This document shows positions 12,501-27,223 of a stretch of DNA of 64,000 nucleotides, piece after piece. The notes under the pieces are model-generated. The model did not search any database and was not told the origin of the DNA. It saw only the letters and a program-made list of their open reading frames with translations. The position numbers and the translations under genes are program-made. How positions within the stretch are numbered: position 1 is the stretch's first letter; each line of letters starts with the position of its first letter. This DNA comes from Prochilodus magdalenae (Eukaryota; Chordata; Actinopteri; Characiformes; Prochilodontidae): positions 372,001-436,000 of the forward strand of contig JAMWET010000493.1 in the NCBI GenBank assembly GCA_024036415.1. The letters run 5' to 3'.

Positions 12501-14430
12501 TGTTACCCCAGTTCCAGTCATTTCCACATGGATTGGCCTACCATTGTAAGTCATTGGAACCCTTTTTGGAACTACAGAGAACCCTTTTTTGTACATTGGT
12601 ACACTGCTTCAGATCTTTAAGGTGTCTGCCAGAGATGTCAGAATATTTAACAGTCCACCCGCCTCCACACCCCCCCATCTCTTTTGTTCACCATGTGTTT
12701 TCAACCTGATGTGACCCAGCAGTGAACAGATGGTAAAATGTTCCTTTTAATCTTCTGCAGCCCCTCAAGAGCTTTCATGTTGTTGCATGAGTTCAAAACT
12801 AGCACTGGTCATTTTCAAAGGCAGCTTGTTTTTTTAAAGAAGGCCAGTGCATCAATGGGTGTTAAGTGCACTGATGCTTTTGTTTTGTCAGCTAGGCTTC
12901 TTCCATAAGCATGTCAGCGGCCGATATGCAAAAAAGAACCTTTTCAAAGCTCAATTAATGGCAAGGCTGATAAGCAGCTTGCCAGTGTCAAAAAGTGGGA
13001 AGAAATATCCAACAAAAAAATCCCATCCCTGTGAACCAAACGTGGCACAAATAGAAATGTTGACTCTGATGCTTCTCACAGACCACAGGGGCATAGAGCT
13101 TGCGCTTGGCTCTTTGAGCAGGGCTGCTTTGGCTGCGGGTTTGAAGCGCTTTTGACAAAGCTGATTGATTGCAGGAGCTGTGGCTGTTTGGCAGGAAGCT
13201 GGCTGCTTTTTTTAATATCTGAGTGCTACAAAATACTGGAGCGGAGCATAAGGAGGCAATTCCTCAAAGATGACATCCCCATCCTGCCCTTGTCATTGTG
13301 GTGTTCTTGCTGTTTATCACTATGACATCAACACTATGCTTTTGTGTCCAAATGCTGAATACAGGTCAATAGCCAGGCTCCTGGAATATGATTGGAATGT
13401 GGCATAGCAAGTCAACATGCTGTTGTTTTGTGAGTGGTAATAAATAATGCCAGAGATTCTTCACTTCGCCACTAGAATGACCTTGGATAAGAAACGCCCC
13501 TTCGATTAGCAAACAGAAAGCTGCATGTGAAGCACAGTGTTGCAGATTATGGTCAGATCCAGCCTGAGCGGGTCACACTCCTGTGTGAAAATGAGCCATA
13601 TCTGTCTTTAGTGTGTTCAGACCACTGGAATAGCCTACACGTGCAGAGCCAAAGCAACAACTTCACAAACACAGTACAGATGTGCCATAAACAACAACAA
13701 CAATGACAATAAAAGAGAAGATTTGCATGGGGCATTTGTTCTGAAAACAGCCATTACAGGCCACCAAGTTCAAGTTGTTGTTACTGTTGTGCAGCTGACA
13801 CTGGATGATGACTGTAATATGTGCATGTACAGAGGGAAAAACATCCAATCCGATTGTTCATGTTGTCCTATGACTAAATATATATCTGATCTTGTACTGC
13901 AATTGACCGGATTGAAGTTGAAGTTGCAAATAAAAATTCCCAGTTTGGACTCATATCTGGTTCCGCATTATAGAATTTTACCAATGAATTTCAGGAAAAT
14001 TCAGTCATTTAGATGTAGACAAAGTCATTCAGGGTGGTAGAAGTGAAATAATCCATTCTATAGAAACTAACCTTAGACAGACAGAAATGAGTGACACCTG
14101 ACACCTGAAGAGTTTAATGACTATGAAATTCCTTCACCTAAATGTATCACATGAAATTGATACAAATACACAATTACTGAATAATAATTATTATTAATTA
14201 ATAATAATGATAATAATATTGATTTTAGCTCCAGTTTTTGATAATTTTCATGGCAGAGAGGTATAAGCAGAGCTTTTTACATCCCAATGAAACCCTAGTT
14301 TTTAAGATGTACTGCTAATTCTCTATTATCAACAACATTGCATACCAAAACCGTTTTGGATGGTAAAAAAAACATATTATATTTATAATTAACATAACAG
14401 TTATAATTGCATTGTCCATGCATTGTCCTA
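12501..14430. other. Intron 1 stretch, no recognised feature
   Basis: No exon, RNA gene or identified repeat. The open frames at 12272-12709, 12847-13155 and 13723-14040 have no recognisable domains and no splice context, and the first overlaps the Tc1 relic. Confidence 0.45.
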
Positions 14431-15642
14431 CAGTGGGAAAGTTTGGGTAGCGTTGTTAATTTTCCTGATTTACCTTTATAAAGCATTGATTGTTTGGATA
14501 AAAAAATTCCATTGAATATATCATATAGGGGACAAACACAGTGATATTTGAGAAGTGAAATGAAGTTTATATGATTTACAGAAAGTGTGCAAAAAAAAAA
14601 AAAAGTTAAACAAAAGTAGGCAGGTGCATAAATTTGGGCACTGTTGTCATTTTATTGATTTCAAAACCTTTAGAACTAATTATTGGAACAAAATTTGGTT
14701 TGGTAAGTTCAGTGACCCTTGACCTCCATACACAGGTGACTCCAATTATGAGAAAGGGTATTTAAGGGGGGCAATTGTAAGTTTTTCTCCTCTTTGCATC
14801 TTCTCTGAAGAGTCGCAGCATGGGAGTCTCAAAACAACTTTCAAATGACCTGAAAACAAAGATAGAGTCATTTGGGCATAACAAGGGCCGTTATGCATGG
14901 AGGAAAAAGAACACAGCACTCCAAGAAAAACACCTGCTACCTACAGTAAAATTTGGTGGTGGTTCCATCATGCTGTGGGGCTGTGTGGCCAGTACAGGGA
15001 TTGGGAATCTTGTTAAAGTTGAGGGACGCGTGGATTCCAATCAATATCAGCAGATACAGGAGACCAATGTCCAGGAATCAGTGACAAAGCTGAAGCTGCG
15101 CCGGGGCTGGATCTTCTAACAAGACAACGACCCTAAACACTGCTCAAAATCTACTAATGCATTCATGCAGAGGAACAAGTACAACGTTCTGGAATGGCCA
15201 TCTCAGTCCCCAGACCTGAATATTATTGAAAATCTGTGGTGTCACTTAAAGAGAGCTGTCCATGCTCGGAAACCATCAAACCTGAATGAACTAGAGATGT
15301 TTTGTAAAGAAGAATGGTCTAAAATACCTTCAGCCACAATCCAGACTCTCATTAGAAGCTATAGGAAGCATTTAGAGGCTGTTATTTCTGCGAAAGGAGG
15401 ATCTACTAAATATTGAGTTAAGGTTTTTTTTGGTGCCCAAATTTATGCACCTGCCTAATTTTGTTTAGACAATTATTGCACACTTTCTGTAATTCATATA
15501 AACTTCATTTCCTTTCTCAAATATCACTGTGTTTGTCCCCTATATGATATATTTAACGGATTTTTTTTATCCAAACAATCAATGCTTTATAAAGGTAAAT
15601 CAGGAAAATTAACAAGGCTGCCCAAACTTTCGCACCCCACTG
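14431..15642 (+). mobile_element. Tc1-like transposon with long (about 210 bp) terminal inverted repeats
   Basis: Both ends abut TA (14429-14430 and 15643-15644), the Tc1/mariner target. The left end begins CAGTGGGAAAGTTTGGG and the right end is its complement (CCCAAACTTTCGCACCCCACTG). The inverted repeats run about 14431-14641 and 15434-15642, including an internal GTGCATAAATTTGGGCAC block, which is the long-repeat architecture of many fish Tc1 elements. The interior holds a deleted, stop-containing transposase gene at 14820-15416. At 1,212 bp it is shorter than full-length family members, in line with the internal deletion. Confidence 0.9.
14820..15416 (+). pseudogene. Tc1 transposase pseudogene, internally deleted
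   Basis: The frame opens MGVSKQLSNDLKTKI, like the N-terminus of Tc1 transposases, then jumps directly to SFGHNKGRYAWRKKN, a segment that in intact proteins follows the first catalytic aspartate. The paired helix-turn-helix DNA-binding domain and the first D are therefore gone. The join keeps the frame. After FGGGSIMLWGCV the frame meets one TAA at 15117-15119, where relatives usually have Q, then continues in the same frame through QDNDPKH (second D) and WPSQSPDLNIIENLW (third acidic residue, E) to KGGSTKY and a TGA at 15414-15416. It is inactive but weakly degraded, suggesting fairly recent insertion compared with the other relics here. Confidence 0.9.
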
Positions 15643-15644
15643 TA

Positions 15645-15735
15645 TTACCACCATTCTAAAGAAATTTAAGTCAGTAGGTTTCTCTACAATAAAATATTTA
15701 ACATCAAACCACATACATGACTATGCTGACTCCTC
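15645..15735. repeat. MITE family A, right-hand fragment
   Basis: The sequence TACCACCATTCTAAAGAAAT, then AAGTCAGTAGGTTTCTCTAC and a segment ending ACATCAAACC, matches the right-hand block of the copies at 4499-4875 and 61434-61880. It directly abuts the Tc1 element ending at 15642, so the Tc1 may have inserted at the edge of an older MITE copy. Confidence 0.45.
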
Positions 15736-16269
15736 AATGACTGAACAATTTAGAAAATTAGAAATATCAGTGGAATTTAACCGAAAGGTTGCAGTAACCA
15801 GATACTAATACTAATATCAATCTGACTGGCAGAGATCTGACTGGCAGAGATCTGACTCTTGTGTTTACATAGTTTTGAATTTGACCGTATTTGATCTATA
15901 TTAGATCTTACCTGCCAGATCAGAATAACGTCTTTACTTTTCCTCCACTGCACATGCATACTTACAGCTGTCATCATCCAGTGTTGACAGCATGACACTA
16001 GTGACTAACATGAAGTCAGCACCAGAAATAGCTGGAAATAAAGGTGTTGTTTTTCACCCTGTGCTGCTCATTTGTTCATGTCGTTGTTGTTCATGATTGT
16101 GCACATGACACTATGGATTTTCATATACTCATGTGGGTTGTTTTAGTGCAGAGATGTGTTCACAGTAAAGACAGATGACTGTGAGCAATCAGGGAAAGGT
16201 AATCAGATCTGAGTAAATATCAGAAATCAGGCAAAAAAGTTTGCAATATACATGTAAGCAACATTCCTA

Positions 16270-17098
16270 AGACTGTGTTCACACTGCAAGCCTCATTTCT
16301 TATGTTTCTTAATATTAGCCAATGTTTGTATATCCCGTATCCTGAAACGCCTGACATGAGCACATCCTAATCAATAATGACACATGAATGAACTAGGTGT
16401 CTTGAACAACAAACAAACTAACTAACAGAACAGGCCTTCATCGCGAAGACAGTTTGCTCTGAGCAGCTCACAGCTGTTCGTTTTTAGAGCAGGACAAAAA
16501 CAAAAAAGCGTCAGATTTTCGCTTTCACTGGCTCATGTTAGACACTGCTGTCGCATTAACACTGAACGATGCTGCTTGTGCAGTGGAAACTTGAGTTCTG
16601 ATCAGGGTGTTCTCATTAAGGTGGCTTGCACCGCAAAAAAACAATACCCTGGTCGGTTTCTTATCTTGTTGATATACTTCTCATTTTGAGACTGTTATAA
16701 ACTTCTTATAGGATTGCACTTATTTCTGAAATCCAAATGATCTCACTATTCTGGTAGATATCATTTAGCTCATTATAAGAAATATGCTTGAAACAAATCA
16801 ACTTTTCTATCAGACTATAACAATTTCTTGTACTAGAAACAGGTTAAAAAGTCCTGTAATATATTAACAACAATCTCAAAATGCAAAATACAATATATCA
16901 ACTAGATGTTGGGTTATTTTACTTGTCATTTTGCCATGTGGCCGTGAATCGCACGTGTTGTATATGTATTCGATCTAGGACCACATACGATAGTGGCTCG
17001 AGTCTGATTTAATAACACGTCCACACAGCTCTGAAAACGTCAGATCTCAAAAAATCTGATTTATGCTACTTCATCCTAATAATGTGAACGGAGCCTAA
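16270..17098. repeat. Possible non-autonomous DNA transposon
   Basis: The segment is bracketed by GTGTTCACACTGCAAGC near 16276 and the opposing AATGTGAACGGAGCC near 17081-17095, an inverted-repeat pair of the type seen in fish hAT-like non-autonomous elements. It contains repeated CAGATCT/AGATCTG and TCTGATTT motifs, as does the neighbouring 15820-15910 region. No coding capacity. The boundary and family call are tentative. Confidence 0.33.
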
Positions 17099-18123
17099 CA
17101 GACATATCTCATCTGCCTACCGTTTTCTGATCTATTGGGATGCTCTGTCCATCTTAGATGGCTCTCTTCTGCTTATTCACACTTTCCTTCTGCCTCTTCT
17201 GTCCCTTTTGTCACTGTTTATCTTATGCAAGCAGATACTGAGGTGCTGACCACCGATTTGAACATGCAGTCAATACTTACAAGAGGACTAGTCATGAGCA
17301 AGCCCAAAGAGCTTCTCTCTTGTGAACCCCTGCTTGGATCAGGCATGAAACAGCGCTCACATGACTCACACGCTGAAAGTCTATAACGTTTTGTACTCCT
17401 CTGCTCCGACTTTCCATTGTGTAGTTAGCTGTGTGACCTTAAACCTGTTCTTAGACATGTCTATTACCATGGCCTAAAAGCTGAAGTAATGTCGCATAGG
17501 AAAAGGGCGCTATGTTGTAGCCCCTCTTATAACGCTGTGTACTGCAGATGGAGCGATGTATGCACAGAGCGTTGACCAAAAGGAAGAGCAGATATCGGCA
17601 AAGCACACCTGGCTAATCGAGAGACGCATGAAAATGATGTAACTGTCCTGTAATGTGAAGGCCCCTGTAGCCCACACAAGGCAGAGAGCCCACTATGGAG
17701 GCGTAATGAAATATAATCTATAAACGAGGGTGTGTGTGAGAGAGAGACAGAGGGAGAGAGACGGGGAGGGAGGGAGTGCTGAGGGTAGCGAGGATTATGA
17801 GATGAATATTGGAAGGACTATGACGTAAAAAAGAGAACGAGAAAGTGAAAGAGAGTGAGGAACATGCTGGGAAACAGCATGAGAGCAGAGCATGAATAGA
17901 CAGGTAATATAATGCACTTAAAAGAATGAGGAAGAAAAATAATAAAGGAGGGAGGCACTGAGGAGATGGAGAACTCTGCCCCATGCTGGGGTTTTATGTG
18001 TAGTACTTCATATTGTATTTTGTAGGCAAGGAAAACCAGGTTACCCACTTGCCTTGCACTCAGCGCCGGACTGCGAAAATTCCCTCAGGTTACCCTAAAA
18101 ATAACCAACTGTGCTTGTAGAGC

Positions 18124-18128
<5 letters not shown>
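17099..18128. other. Intron 1 stretch, includes short GA-rich tract
   Basis: No gene seen. A GA-rich simple tract lies at 17730-17790. Open frames on both strands are short and low in complexity or lack context. Confidence 0.4.
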
Positions 18129-19404
<1,276 letters not shown>

Positions 19405-20330
19405 ACAATATGGAAGAAAGTATTGCTATCTCTTAATCACTGAATTCAGGTGTTTCAGGAATGCCAGTGTTATACCTGGTCAGTGTGTGAACTTTCCTCC
19501 CTCTTAGATATTCCACGATCGACTCAGCCACAAAGTTGTAGACCACATGAAGTTACAGAGCAAGTGCTGAGGTGCATAGTGCGTAAAAAGTCGCCAACGT
19601 GCTGCTGACTCAATAACTGCTGAGTTCCAAACCTCCTCTGGCATTACTATCAGCACCAAAACTATGTGCAGGGAGCTTCATGACACAGGTTTTCATGGCT
19701 GAGCAGCTGAAGCCTTACATCACCAAGCGCAATGCCAAGCCTCTGATGGAGTGGTGTAAAACACGCTGCCACTAGACTCTGACTGCTTTGTGCCAGGATG
19801 TAAGTGTGATGGAGGTTGCTATGGGTTGTTTTCCAGGTATTGGCCTAGGCCCCTTTGTTTCACTGAAGGGAAACCTTACTGATTTCGGGCACCAAGACAT
19901 TTTGGACATCCGTATGCTTTCAGTTTTGCGGACAGTTTGAGGAAGGCCCTTTTCTGTTCCAGCATGACTGTGCCCCAGTGCTCAAAGCAAAGTCCATAAA
20001 GGCATGGTTGCGTGACATTGGTTTGGAAGACCTTCGCTGACCCTCGCTCCTCTTAGATGAACTTTAACAAGGACTACAAACCAGACCCACTTTTGCAACA
20101 TCAGTGTCCTAACCTCACAAATGCTCTTCTGAAATAATGGGCAAATGTTCCCACAGACACATTCAGACACACCCACAAATCTTGTAGAAAGCCTTCCTAC
20201 AGGAGTGGAAGCCGTTATAGTTGCAAAGGCAGGACTAACTACATATTTATGCCTATGGATGTAGGTTGGAATGTCATAAAAATTCCTGTTTGTGTCAGGT
20301 ATAGGTGTCCAAACACTTTTGTCAATATAG
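19405..20330 (+). mobile_element. Tc1/mariner relic (plus orientation)
   Basis: Left end sequence near 19405 (AATATGGAAGAAAGTATTG, then ACTGAATTCAGGTGTTTCAGG) and right end TCCAAACACTTTTGTCAATATAG are the recognisable termini of a common fish Tc1 family. Between them lies a decayed transposase gene with broken-frame matches such as TTTCATGGCTGAGCAGCTG, GGCCCCTTTGTTTCACTGAAGG (GPFVSLKGNL), CCAAGACATTTTGGACA (QDILD), CAGCATGACTGTGCCCCAGTG (HDCAPV) and GAAGCCGTTATAGTTGCAAAG near the C-terminus. There are several frameshifts and stops. Inactive. Confidence 0.8.
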
Positions 20331-23300
20331 TGCTTACTTTATTAAAATAGCAGTCCCACCTCCTAGTTATGGTTATAATGAACTGTCCCATGTTTTTAAA
20401 TGATGACTCCCCTAAATAAAGACAGGCTGGTATAAACAAAGTAAAGAGTGGGAAAATCAGAGAGTGAAATTCAACTCCAAGTGAATCAGAGACACACAAA
20501 AGTAGGGAAGAAGTTTTTTTCACAATCCTTGTCAGTCAGAATACTCAGCAGACATAATGCTAGTGTTAAGTTAGTATAGATAACTCATGGATTGGAGTCA
20601 TTATATAAACACTGCTCCGTTAAAAGTTGATAAAGGCTCCTCTCTTAAAGACTACATTACATAATTCCAGGGGTGCATTTCTAGCAATACTAATGTTAGG
20701 TAGTAGCCCGATATCACGCCTATTTACTCATACTCATGACTATTCAGTAACACCAACATGAAATACAAGCTAATACAATGAGACAGAAGACCCGTGTACA
20801 ATCCAATTCTAACTGACAAACCACTAAACGCCAAATCTGCTGGAACTGTGTGGGAATATTTAAGCATGTGGGTATATTATGCATGGGCTGGATTATCACA
20901 GGACACCATTAGGAACATCTACAACTACATGTTGAGACATCTGGTATGTTGGGTTAGTAAACATGGTGGCCTGATGCCATACTAAGAGACACTACTTCTG
21001 TATTTGTAGCTCAATAAGTATTACCCACATCAGTCTAAATTTATCATCATTGATTCCTGGCAACCTTTATCTAATAACCTATATGTAATAGCATTACCTT
21101 ACATTTCTTCTGGGTGCAACTGTTATTTTGATGATGAATGTTACATTCCCAGTACACATGGAGACGCGTGAGAAAGCAAAAAAGGAAGAATTAAAAGTCT
21201 GTATATGGTGACTTTACTTTCTGTAGGAATAAACATTATTAGAATGATTTGTTTTTCAGATTGTCTTTGTAAAATAGGCTGCATACTACTATAGCACCAT
21301 TTCTCAGCGTTTGTTCAGCAATCATGCATTCCTTTAGCATTAAACTGTTTAACGTTTACTGTAAATAGACAAAGCTGTCTGTAGTGGCTGTGTTTTAAGT
21401 GTGTCAGTCAGCCCAAGCATTGTTGTACAGTGTGAGCATAGAAATGAGTCTGTACACAAAGGTGTTTGAAACCAACCACATGACCCACATTGCAGCACAT
21501 ACAGTGTTAAAAGAGCAATCAAAGCAATGAGCAATCAAAGCAACCTCCACGACTCTGTGCTGAACCACTATATTTTGTCAAGAGGCACTCAGTCGAATCA
21601 ACGTTATTCAGGGTCTGACCTTCTTCATTCATGAATTAGTGCAAGGTTTGAGCCAGGCCACATCTACAGTGAACAGGAGGACAAACCGGCAATTAAAAGA
21701 TGAATATTTTTATGCAAACAACAAAACACCATGGGAGTTAAATTTTAGGCAACTATAAACCATAATTAGTTTTTGTTTCCAGTGGGTGGATGAATAAACT
21801 ACATGAATAAAAACTGAAAAAATGAAAACTACGTTCTAGACCTTTTGGAAGTTCTAGATATGTCACTGAGGCAGCAGATCCTTACCAGTGTTCTTTACTA
21901 AGAAGAGTCACTATGAAACTGCTGGCATGGGCAAACCATATCAGCACTGTTGCACATAAACCTTACATCGCCTGTTTTGTTCTTTTTAATGAACTGAAAG
22001 AATTAAAAAGTCTATTATCCAGACGCAAGGCTGATCTCCTGGTTTGATGGCCCAGCTCATTAAGAAAATTAAAATCTACACACATCAATAGAAATGATCC
22101 AAGCTTCAAGTAAAACCTGGAATGTATTGTAGAAGCTTTGTATATACCCACTACTTTAGATCACTACTCATCACTACTCATGTACAATTCATATTCAGAT
22201 TGAAAATATTCAATTTAATAATGTATATTTAATAATGTATATATAAGCTCACATCTTTGAGTGGTATAGGCTTACTAGTATGAAATGAACTCTAAAAACA
22301 ACAATGAATAATTTAAAACTGCTATCTGTTTGCAATACTTCCAAACTCTGCCCTAAGCATAATAAATAAAGAAAGAAATAATAAAGAAAAATGTCATAGT
22401 TTTTAAAGTTTGATTTTCCCCAACCAATTAAAAAAAAACTGATGTCAGCTAAATCAGTGCTTGGCTTTTCCCCCAGTCCACACACTTATGATCACAAAGC
22501 TGAAGTGTCAGAAGAAATCCACACTGAATACATTCTATCAAATGACACTATTGTTGCTACAGTAACAGACAATGTCTTCCATCTCAGAAAGGCATTGAAG
22601 AGTCATCTCCATCATTACTCAGGAACATGATGATGAACAAGATGAGGAGAATGATCTTACATTCGTTTCTAAGTTTGCAGGGTGTATTGGTGTATTAAAG
22701 GGTGTTCTCAAACTGCTATATTATCACTGATGTGCAATTGTCAGGCTGAACAATCATTAAGGAAGAGTTTTCTTTCTGTAGACTGAAGTCATACCTCAAA
22801 GCCATAACATATTGCTCTCTAGAATATGTCTGGCAGGCCAAGATCAGCTGAAACACTTTACGGTTTGATCCACCAGCTGCTCAAAATACCTTGCGTTTGT
22901 TGATGGAATTCACTGATTAAATTGACTGTTACCCCTGAGAGTAAAACTCCATTCCAAGACGTGGAGCTGTAGAAATACGAAAGGTCGTAACTATTGCTAT
23001 TGATTGCCTTCAAGGCAGAATGGTTTGTTAACAGCTATAGTGCTCTCCTACACTCCTGCAGTATATGCTTAACTCCAAGCAGCTCTTGCAGGCCGCAGTA
23101 AGCACTGCAAGTAGATTTAACAATTTCCTACAGATCAAGACTAACATAAACATGGCTGTCCTGTCTACAGTGAAGAGTATAGCAAGCTTTAAGATGATTT
23201 ATCGGAACATCAAAAGAACTAGCGGCAGAGATATGTTTTTCCATATGTGCTGGTTGCAACCAAATGTTGACAAAAATGAAATATGAAATGTGTGACTTTG

Positions 23301-24109
23301 CTGAGATATTTTGCTGGTCCACACATCCACAGCGGTCTGGCACTCTTCCTGCTAACAAAGGCTGCATATGTTGGTTATTTTTACTGACCAATGGTGCCAG
23401 CTACTGCATAGAAGAGGCACTGAGTCATTGGGACATTGGAAAACCACTGTGCTTTTAAGTATGCAGGAACGCTGTGGCAACCAGATGCAGGTATTTGCCT
23501 CAATGCTTTATTACACTGTAACCTTGCCATTGGTCTTCAACAGAAGTCAAAAAGCTTAATCTTGTGTGTTTATTGTGCTTTAAATTGGAATTGTCTTTTC
23601 ACTTGATAATGACGCCATCAATATAATTATATTTTAAAGACACATGTCTAATTAATCTCTTTCCCCATCTTATATATACATATATATTATATGATATGCT
23701 TATAGCATTTCAAGAGGTGACAGTGACGCATTTCTGTTAATTTATGCTGTAATTTCTTGAACGTTTTTTCCCCGAAAAGCTTTATTGAAGTTCCAGGCCA
23801 GTATCTCTGTTACAAAGTGGTGTCATCTTATAAAACAGTCCTTACTGACCGCCTACCAGCAAACACTCTGAAACATCCTGCTTCAGCCTTGCTTGCGAAA
23901 AATGGATCGGGAAGTTGTTCAATCTGACTTTAAAGATGGGAATATGGCTTAAAGTGCAGAACCAACGCCGTTGTAGAAACGCCACAGTGGTGTGGGGATG
24001 GAGCAGCTCTAGTGGTTGACCAATCCGTTCACCAATCAGAGTACAATGGATTCATCAGGAGGTGTGGTTTAAAGACAAAGCATTTTAGCCAGAGTGTGAA
24101 TACAGTAGC
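20331..24109. other. Intron 1 stretch, mostly unique AT-rich sequence
   Basis: No gene recognised. It contains a small Tc1-end fragment at 21085-21136 (annotated separately) and AT-rich runs near 22200-22440. Open frames such as 22442-22630, 23065-23286 and 23264-23458 have no domain or splice support. Confidence 0.45.
21085..21136. repeat. Solo Tc1-type terminal fragment
   Basis: TTCTGGGTGCAACTGTTATTTTGATGATGA is, in reverse complement, the same terminal block (CATCAAAA...GTTGCACCCAGAA) found at 2321 and 54080. The rest of the element is not recognisable. Confidence 0.4.
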
Positions 24110-24205
24110 TAGGCATGGGCGATACCATTGACTTTCCATGCGAACTGATAACAAGTAATACCAAGGCTAACATCTTGATACCGATACACTACTTTAAAGC
24201 TTGTG
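24110..24205. repeat. Dispersed repeat of the 'GGGCGATACC' type
   Basis: GGCATGGGCGATACCATTG, then CTTGATACCGATACAC, resembles a short dispersed repeat seen widely in fish genomes. The assignment is from memory and boundaries are approximate. Confidence 0.35.
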
Positions 24206-26452
24206 CTTTTCAGCAACAATAAATGATGAATGCAAACCAAATTAGAACAGAAAGTCTGACATTAATATTACACCTTCAGATATCAGAGTCACTTTGTGTT
24301 CCTTTTTAACAGCATAACTCAATTCAGAAATAACAAATGTCAATTCAGTTGATAATAGAATTGAAAGCCAAGCGTTATAAAAGCTATGCAGTATATCTAA
24401 TATTCTGCTTAGTGCATGTTAAACTGTCAGGCTTTAGAGTCTTTTGATAATTCACTCGGATAAACAAACCAATTATATCCATATTTTTGTGCCAGAATTG
24501 ATTCTTATAAGTAAACTAAATGAATTGGAAGCATCAGTCTGGCCATCTTTAAAATACAGATGTATGGTATGAGAAATATGTGTTTTGGGAAAGTTGAAGC
24601 ATTAAAGTTAAAGCATAAAATTATGAACACTGATAATGAGCATTATAGGTCACCTTTAATTTGTCTAGTAGCCTATAAGCACTTTGTCAGTATATTACAG
24701 AAGCTAATAAAACTTGAAATATGGTTGAAAGAGGATCCGACCATAGCACTTTTCTCCATATCTCTACAGACCAGTGCTTATGATTTTGGCACCACTGAAC
24801 TCCCAAATGTGTATTCATCTTTGTAATGAGGGGGTTATGCACTGCAACCCTGCTATAATATCTCTCTCAGTGTAGTTGTGGACGGACTGTTCCCACTAAC
24901 ACAGTCTCATCACGTCCTGCACTTCTCAGTCATGTGAGTAACAGCTGCTCTTCTGTTTATTCCTTAAATATTATATCATTCCTGAGTATCACAGCCATTG
25001 AGAGTGAGCTTTCCAGCTCTATTCCTACCCCAATTTGTTGATGTATGTCCAATAGATCTAAATCCAGATGCCCCCTCATTCACCGGCCCCTTTGAAACAC
25101 TGGCCAGTTGATCAGTCTCCTACCATCCGCGCCCCAGTAATGAACCCTCATTTAAAATCACTTAGATCTTTTCCTCTTTCCATCTTAATCCAAAGTCAAG
25201 GTTGACTGGCCCTGCTCAGCCGTTACTGTAGTTATTCTTTCAAGCCAGCCTAAGAGGAAATAGTGGGGAGGGTGTATGTAGCCAAGGGTATGGTGGCTGT
25301 ATGGTGGGAAGTGCAAAAGAAGTAAACAATTCAGAAAACAATGTTAAAAAAATAAAAACAAAATTTATGAAAACAAAAATTACATTTAAGAAAACTAAAT
25401 TACAAAACCAAATTCACAACACGTGACACAGTGAAGCTACCACAAAGTGCTGTTTTTACAAAATGCGAATTCTAACAGAAAGGATCAACAGGAAGTGCTT
25501 GTTGTGGACCCTTGTTTCACAGTGATAGAGTGAGCACGCATTTCCAGTTGGCGTACTTTTGTTTTGCCATGGCCTGTTCTTTCATCTGCTCTTTTAAAAA
25601 CTCTTAAGACTTTTCACTGAAAAAACAAAAGCGTGCCAGCTGGCTAACACGTGTCACAAAATGGACAAAACATGCTTTAGTGTTGTCACCATCCCAAACC
25701 CCACTCACTCTACCGCCACGAAACGAGACCCCATGTTAGACAAGGGTCTGCAACAAGCACCTAGCCCTGTGTGTTAGACCTTACCTTTTCATCAGAACTC
25801 GCAGTTTGTAAAAGTGTTTTGGTACTGGTAAGTGTTTCACGTCTTGTAAAATAATTTTTGGTTTTGTACTTTTGTATTGTTTTCTTCATGTCATTTTTTT
25901 GTTTGTAAATTTGTTTTTATGTTTGAAATTTTTTCTCTGAAATGTTAATTGTTTTGCAGTTCTTGGTCACCATACAAGGGTGTATGAACCTTGTAAATAT
26001 GTAGCCAATTTACAAACCAATTGGGATTTTAGGATAATTGTAAAACTTCTGTTAGCTGACAGAATGGCTGTGTTGGTTACATCACCCCAGTCTGCTAAAT
26101 GTGTGTGACAAGTGAGAATCATGAGGTGCTGTACGTCTGCACCTGGCTCTTATATAGACACAGCACACAGAAAAGCTTTTAGAGTGAGACTTCCTGATGG
26201 GTACTTAAGGTCAGGTTTATCTGTACGAGTCGTAGTACTTAGCAGTGATACAGTTTGAATGGAAAAGCCTCATAATGATTGTCCAACTGTGCAGTTTAAG
26301 GGTATATTGTAATCACTCTTTTGAATGCTTGTTGATTGTGCATTTAAAGCCTGTAGTGTCTGAGATCACATTCACCTGTTAATGCTGGCTAATGCGTGTG
26401 ACTGCTGTGCTTGGGTTGAAAAGGCATGTCAAGCAGGCACAGCATCACCAGC
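24206..26452. other. Intron 1 stretch, no recognised feature
   Basis: AT-rich sequence with A-rich patches at 25340-25420 and T-rich patches at 25850-25950. No exon or RNA gene recognised. Confidence 0.45.
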
Positions 26453-26737
26453 TCTTCTCTCCTCTCCTCTCCTCTCCTCTCCTCTCCTCTCCTCTCCTCT
26501 CCTCTCCTCTCCTCTCCTCTCCTCTCCTCTCCTCTCCTTCCCTTTTCTCTTTTCTTCTCTTCTCTTCTCTTCTCTTCTCTTCTCTTCTCTTCTCTTCTCT
26601 TCTCTCCTCTCCTCTCCTCTCCTCTCTTCTCTTCTCTTCTCTTCTCTTCTCTTCTCTTCTCTTCACCTCTCCTCTCCTCTCCTCTCCTCTCCTCTCCTCT
26701 CTTCTCTTCTCTTCTCTTCTCTTCTCTTCTCTTCTCA
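26453..26737. repeat. (CCTCT)n/(TTCTC)n pentanucleotide repeat
   Basis: Alternating blocks of the pentamers CCTCT (26456-26535, about 26605-26625, 26665-26700) and TTCTC (26553-26605, 26625-26662, 26700-26736). All three + frames stay open through it, giving meaningless Ser/Leu/Phe-rich reading frames. The block pattern suggests repeated unequal exchange or slippage between two variant units. Confidence 0.97.
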
Positions 26738-27149
26738 AGCTATCCCCCCACAGCCATCTCCTTTATTTCCTTTTCTGTCTCTCTGTCGTGTAGCAGCTGC
26801 ACTTCGCTCTCCCTCACGCTCGCTCTCTCTCTTTCTCCTAATGCGTGTGCCATGACGTCAGCGGCCTGATTGTTAGAGGAACTGAGGAGCGTGTTTATTT
26901 CATACAGCTGGTATGTGTGTGAGACCACATCATACCCCCAGTTATATCAGGTGTCTAGATACACAGTGCGTCCCCTTTTTACTTTATATTACCTCCCCCT
27001 CTCTCTCCCACTCTCTATCTCCACCTCTCTATCTCCCTCTGTAGTTAAGGGTTGAGACACAGTGGCCCAGTGTGGCAGCACTAAATGTCCTTGTCAAGGA
27101 CACTTCAGACCATTCATTTGAGTAATGAAGCAATGCATCAAAACACATG

Positions 27150-27173
27150 CTTTCATCTCTTTCTTTCTCTCTT

Positions 27174-27223
<50 letters not shown>

